Positions 6,608 to 7,581 of a stretch of DNA of 7,581 nt are shown here, one piece after another. The notes beneath the pieces were generated by a model that was not told where the DNA came from, ran no database searches, and saw only the letters and a list, made by a program, of their open reading frames with translations. The DNA comes from UBA5216 sp963924885 (lineage in GTDB: Bacteria > Pseudomonadota > Gammaproteobacteria > Burkholderiales > SG8-41), in the NCBI GenBank assembly GCA_963924885.1, contig CAWUUY010000167.1:1-7581 (forward strand), given 5' to 3'. Position numbers and translations under genes: made by a program. Position 1 is the stretch's first letter; each line of letters starts with the position of its first letter.

Positions 6608-7502
6608 TCAGCGACAACAGATTACGGATGCCCACGCGCCCCAGATACTCGGCGTGATCTTTCGGGCCCGTGACGAATTCATCGAGATAGGCCTTCAGCG
6701 GCGCGAAATCGTCGGACTTCGCCCACGCGGTGGCGGCCTGCACGTAGTGCTTGATGTGCGCTTTGTCCTCGATGTAATGACCGGGGCTGGAGTAGGGATG
6801 CGCGCCGAACTTCGCGCGGATGATGCCATCGGCGCCGGGAATCGCGGTTTTCAACGGATCGGCCTTGATCTGTTCGTTCGACACCACTTGCTCGACCTGC
6901 ACATAAGTTTCGTCGGCGGCGGCGTAAATCGCGCGGTCGCCGTAGCCGTGGCCGATGTATTGCACGTTGCCGTAAGCGTCCGACGTGGCAGCGTGCAAAA
7001 ACGCGATGTCGATATTAATCGCAGGAATCGCCAGCAGCGTTTCGCCATTGATCGGGTCTTTGAATTCCTTGATCGCCGGGTTCATTTGCGTGAAGGACGT
7101 GCCCACGCCGGAACGCCACGGATTAAACGGCACGCGCTGCGCCGCCGCGCGCAGAGCGCAGTAATACATGGCTTCGTCGAGTTCAAAGATGTCCACCTTG
7201 CCGCGTTCGGCAGCGGCTCGGAAGGCTGGGCCTATGGGCGCCAGCACTTCGCCGCCGACGTAGGGCGCGACGACTTTCTTGGCGACGCCCGCGGCGATCA
7301 GCAAATCAATTTCGAGCCCGGAGGAAGCGGGGCCGACCACGGTGAGATTTTTCGCGCCGCGTTTGATCAGGCCACGCACCACCAGCATCGGGTGGCTGGA
7401 ATTGATAAAGCCGCCAATGGCGATGGTCATGCCGTCTTTGACTTTGGCGAGTGCATCGTCTAGTTCGATGATGCGGTTTTTGCGTTGGGGTGTTTCGGTC
7501 AT
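6597..7502 (-). CDS. CoA-transferase family alpha subunit (IpdA-like)
   Basis: The 301-residue product is the alpha subunit of a two-subunit class I CoA-transferase-type enzyme, probably forming a heterotetramer with the beta subunit. The family's nucleotide/CoA loop is seen in MTIAIGGFINSSHP (25-38). The block FELDEAMYYCALRAAAQRVP (106-125) and PWRSGVGTS (128-136) resemble IpdA and glutaconate CoA-transferase alpha chains. E107 and E110 lie in the region that in IpdA provides the glutamate needed for ring-opening hydrolysis. The later segment ATSDAYGNVQYIGHGYGDRA is the usual D-x-x-GN core. ATG 7502 is chosen because AGAGGA lies eight bases upstream; the open frame continues to the window edge, but that extension reads through a hairpin repeat. 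It is the first gene of the operon visible here. Confidence 0.9.
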   Translation of the reverse strand: MTETPQRKNRIIELDDALAKVKDGMTIAIGGFINSSHPMLVVRGLIKRGAKNLTVVGPASSGLEIDLLIAAGVAKKVVAPYVGGEVLAPIGPAFRAAAERGKVDIFELDEAMYYCALRAAAQRVPFNPWRSGVGTSFTQMNPAIKEFKDPINGETLLAIPAINIDIAFLHAATSDAYGNVQYIGHGYGDRAIYAAADETYVQVEQVVSNEQIKADPLKTAIPGADGIIRAKFGAHPYSSPGHYIEDKAHIKHYVQAATAWAKSDDFAPLKAYLDEFVTGPKDHAEYLGRVGIRNLLSLNEY

Positions 7503-7510
7503 GCCTGGTT

Positions 7511-7516
7511 TCCTCT
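7511..7516 (-). promoter_or_regulatory. Ribosome binding site of the alpha-subunit gene
   Basis: AGAGGA on the minus strand, eight bases before ATG 7502. It settles the start against the longer reading frame, whose extra 26 residues are encoded mostly by the adjacent repeat. Confidence 0.65.
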
Positions 7517-7537
7517 TGCCGCTATCTTTGCATAAAG

Positions 7538-7562
7538 CCTTCCCTCCTCCTGAAGGGGAAGG
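7538..7562. repeat. Hairpin-forming CCTTCCC...GGGAAGG intergenic repeat
   Basis: A perfect 7-bp inverted repeat (7538-7544 with 7556-7562) with an 11-base loop lies 36 bases upstream of the alpha-subunit start. The GGGGAAGGAG style is common between genes in Proteobacteria, where it often occurs as a longer CT/GA-rich palindrome. On the minus strand it would be in the operon's leader if the promoter lies beyond the window. It may equally be the 3' end of a neighbouring unit. No promoter can be placed in the remaining bases. Confidence 0.5.
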
Positions 7563-7581
7563 AGAGAAGTGGCGCCGCAAG

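Noticed and set aside
5831..7463. Plus-strand frames of 280 and 364 codons opposite the CoA-transferase genes
   Set aside because: They are low-complexity, Arg/His/Gly-rich shadows of the conserved alpha and beta subunit genes, without motifs or convincing ribosome binding sites.
2610..7502. Interpretation as a steroid degradation cluster (KstD, IpdAB, IpdF-like)
   Set aside because: The similarity of the alpha/beta pair to IpdAB is suggestive, but thiolases, enoyl-CoA hydratases and the ketosteroid dehydrogenase Tyr are missing and a citrate synthase-like gene is present, so a steroid route is not supported.
1..7581. CRISPR array, tRNA, riboswitch or insertion sequence
   Set aside because: No regularly spaced direct repeats, cloverleaf-like segments, transposase motifs or long structured leader were found on either strand by reading.

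Overview
The window is GC-rich (roughly 60 % by eye) and densely coded. Its gene content, Shine-Dalgarno sites and intergenic repeat families are typical of Proteobacteria, most likely a betaproteobacterium (Burkholderiales-like). That assignment is an inference from repeat style and gene families, because no rRNA or other taxonomic marker is present. No tRNA, rRNA, CRISPR array, transposase or phage gene was seen.

Layout. Positions 1-26 hold the end of a common intergenic repeat. Positions 52-2135 (+) carry two tightly coupled genes: an MmgE/PrpD-family dehydratase/decarboxylase-like protein, and a maleate isomerase-like member of the Asp/Glu racemase superfamily that starts on a GTG overlapping the preceding stop. 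Positions 2136-2356 are non-coding. They contain a paired dRS3/REP-like inverted repeat and then an AT-rich leader for a small two-helix membrane protein (2357-2602, +). From 2610 to 7502 the minus strand carries a five-gene operon. In transcription order it encodes CoA-transferase-family alpha and beta subunits that look like IpdA/IpdB, a short citrate synthase/citryl-CoA lyase-like protein, an NAD-type short-chain dehydrogenase (SDR) and an FAD-dependent dehydrogenase of the 3-ketosteroid dehydrogenase/fumarate reductase superfamily. Intergenic distances in the operon run from a 23-base overlap to a 40-base gap. Another hairpin repeat (7538-7562) lies just upstream of the operon.

How the genes may work together (inference). 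The minus operon has the parts of a catabolic route for an organic acid handled as a CoA thioester: the alpha/beta pair to transfer or hydrolyse (possibly ring-open) the thioester, the SDR and flavoprotein for redox steps, and the citrate synthase-like protein for a carbon-carbon cleavage that releases acetyl-CoA or a similar unit. The MmgE/PrpD protein and the cysteine isomerase on the other strand would suit dehydration/hydration and cis-trans or racemase chemistry on the same kind of di- or tricarboxylate. The substrate cannot be read from the sequence. I know of no characterised pathway with exactly this gene set. The beta subunit lacks the usual CoA-transferase glutamate motif and the citrate synthase-like protein has an altered active-site loop, so textbook names for these enzymes should be treated with caution.
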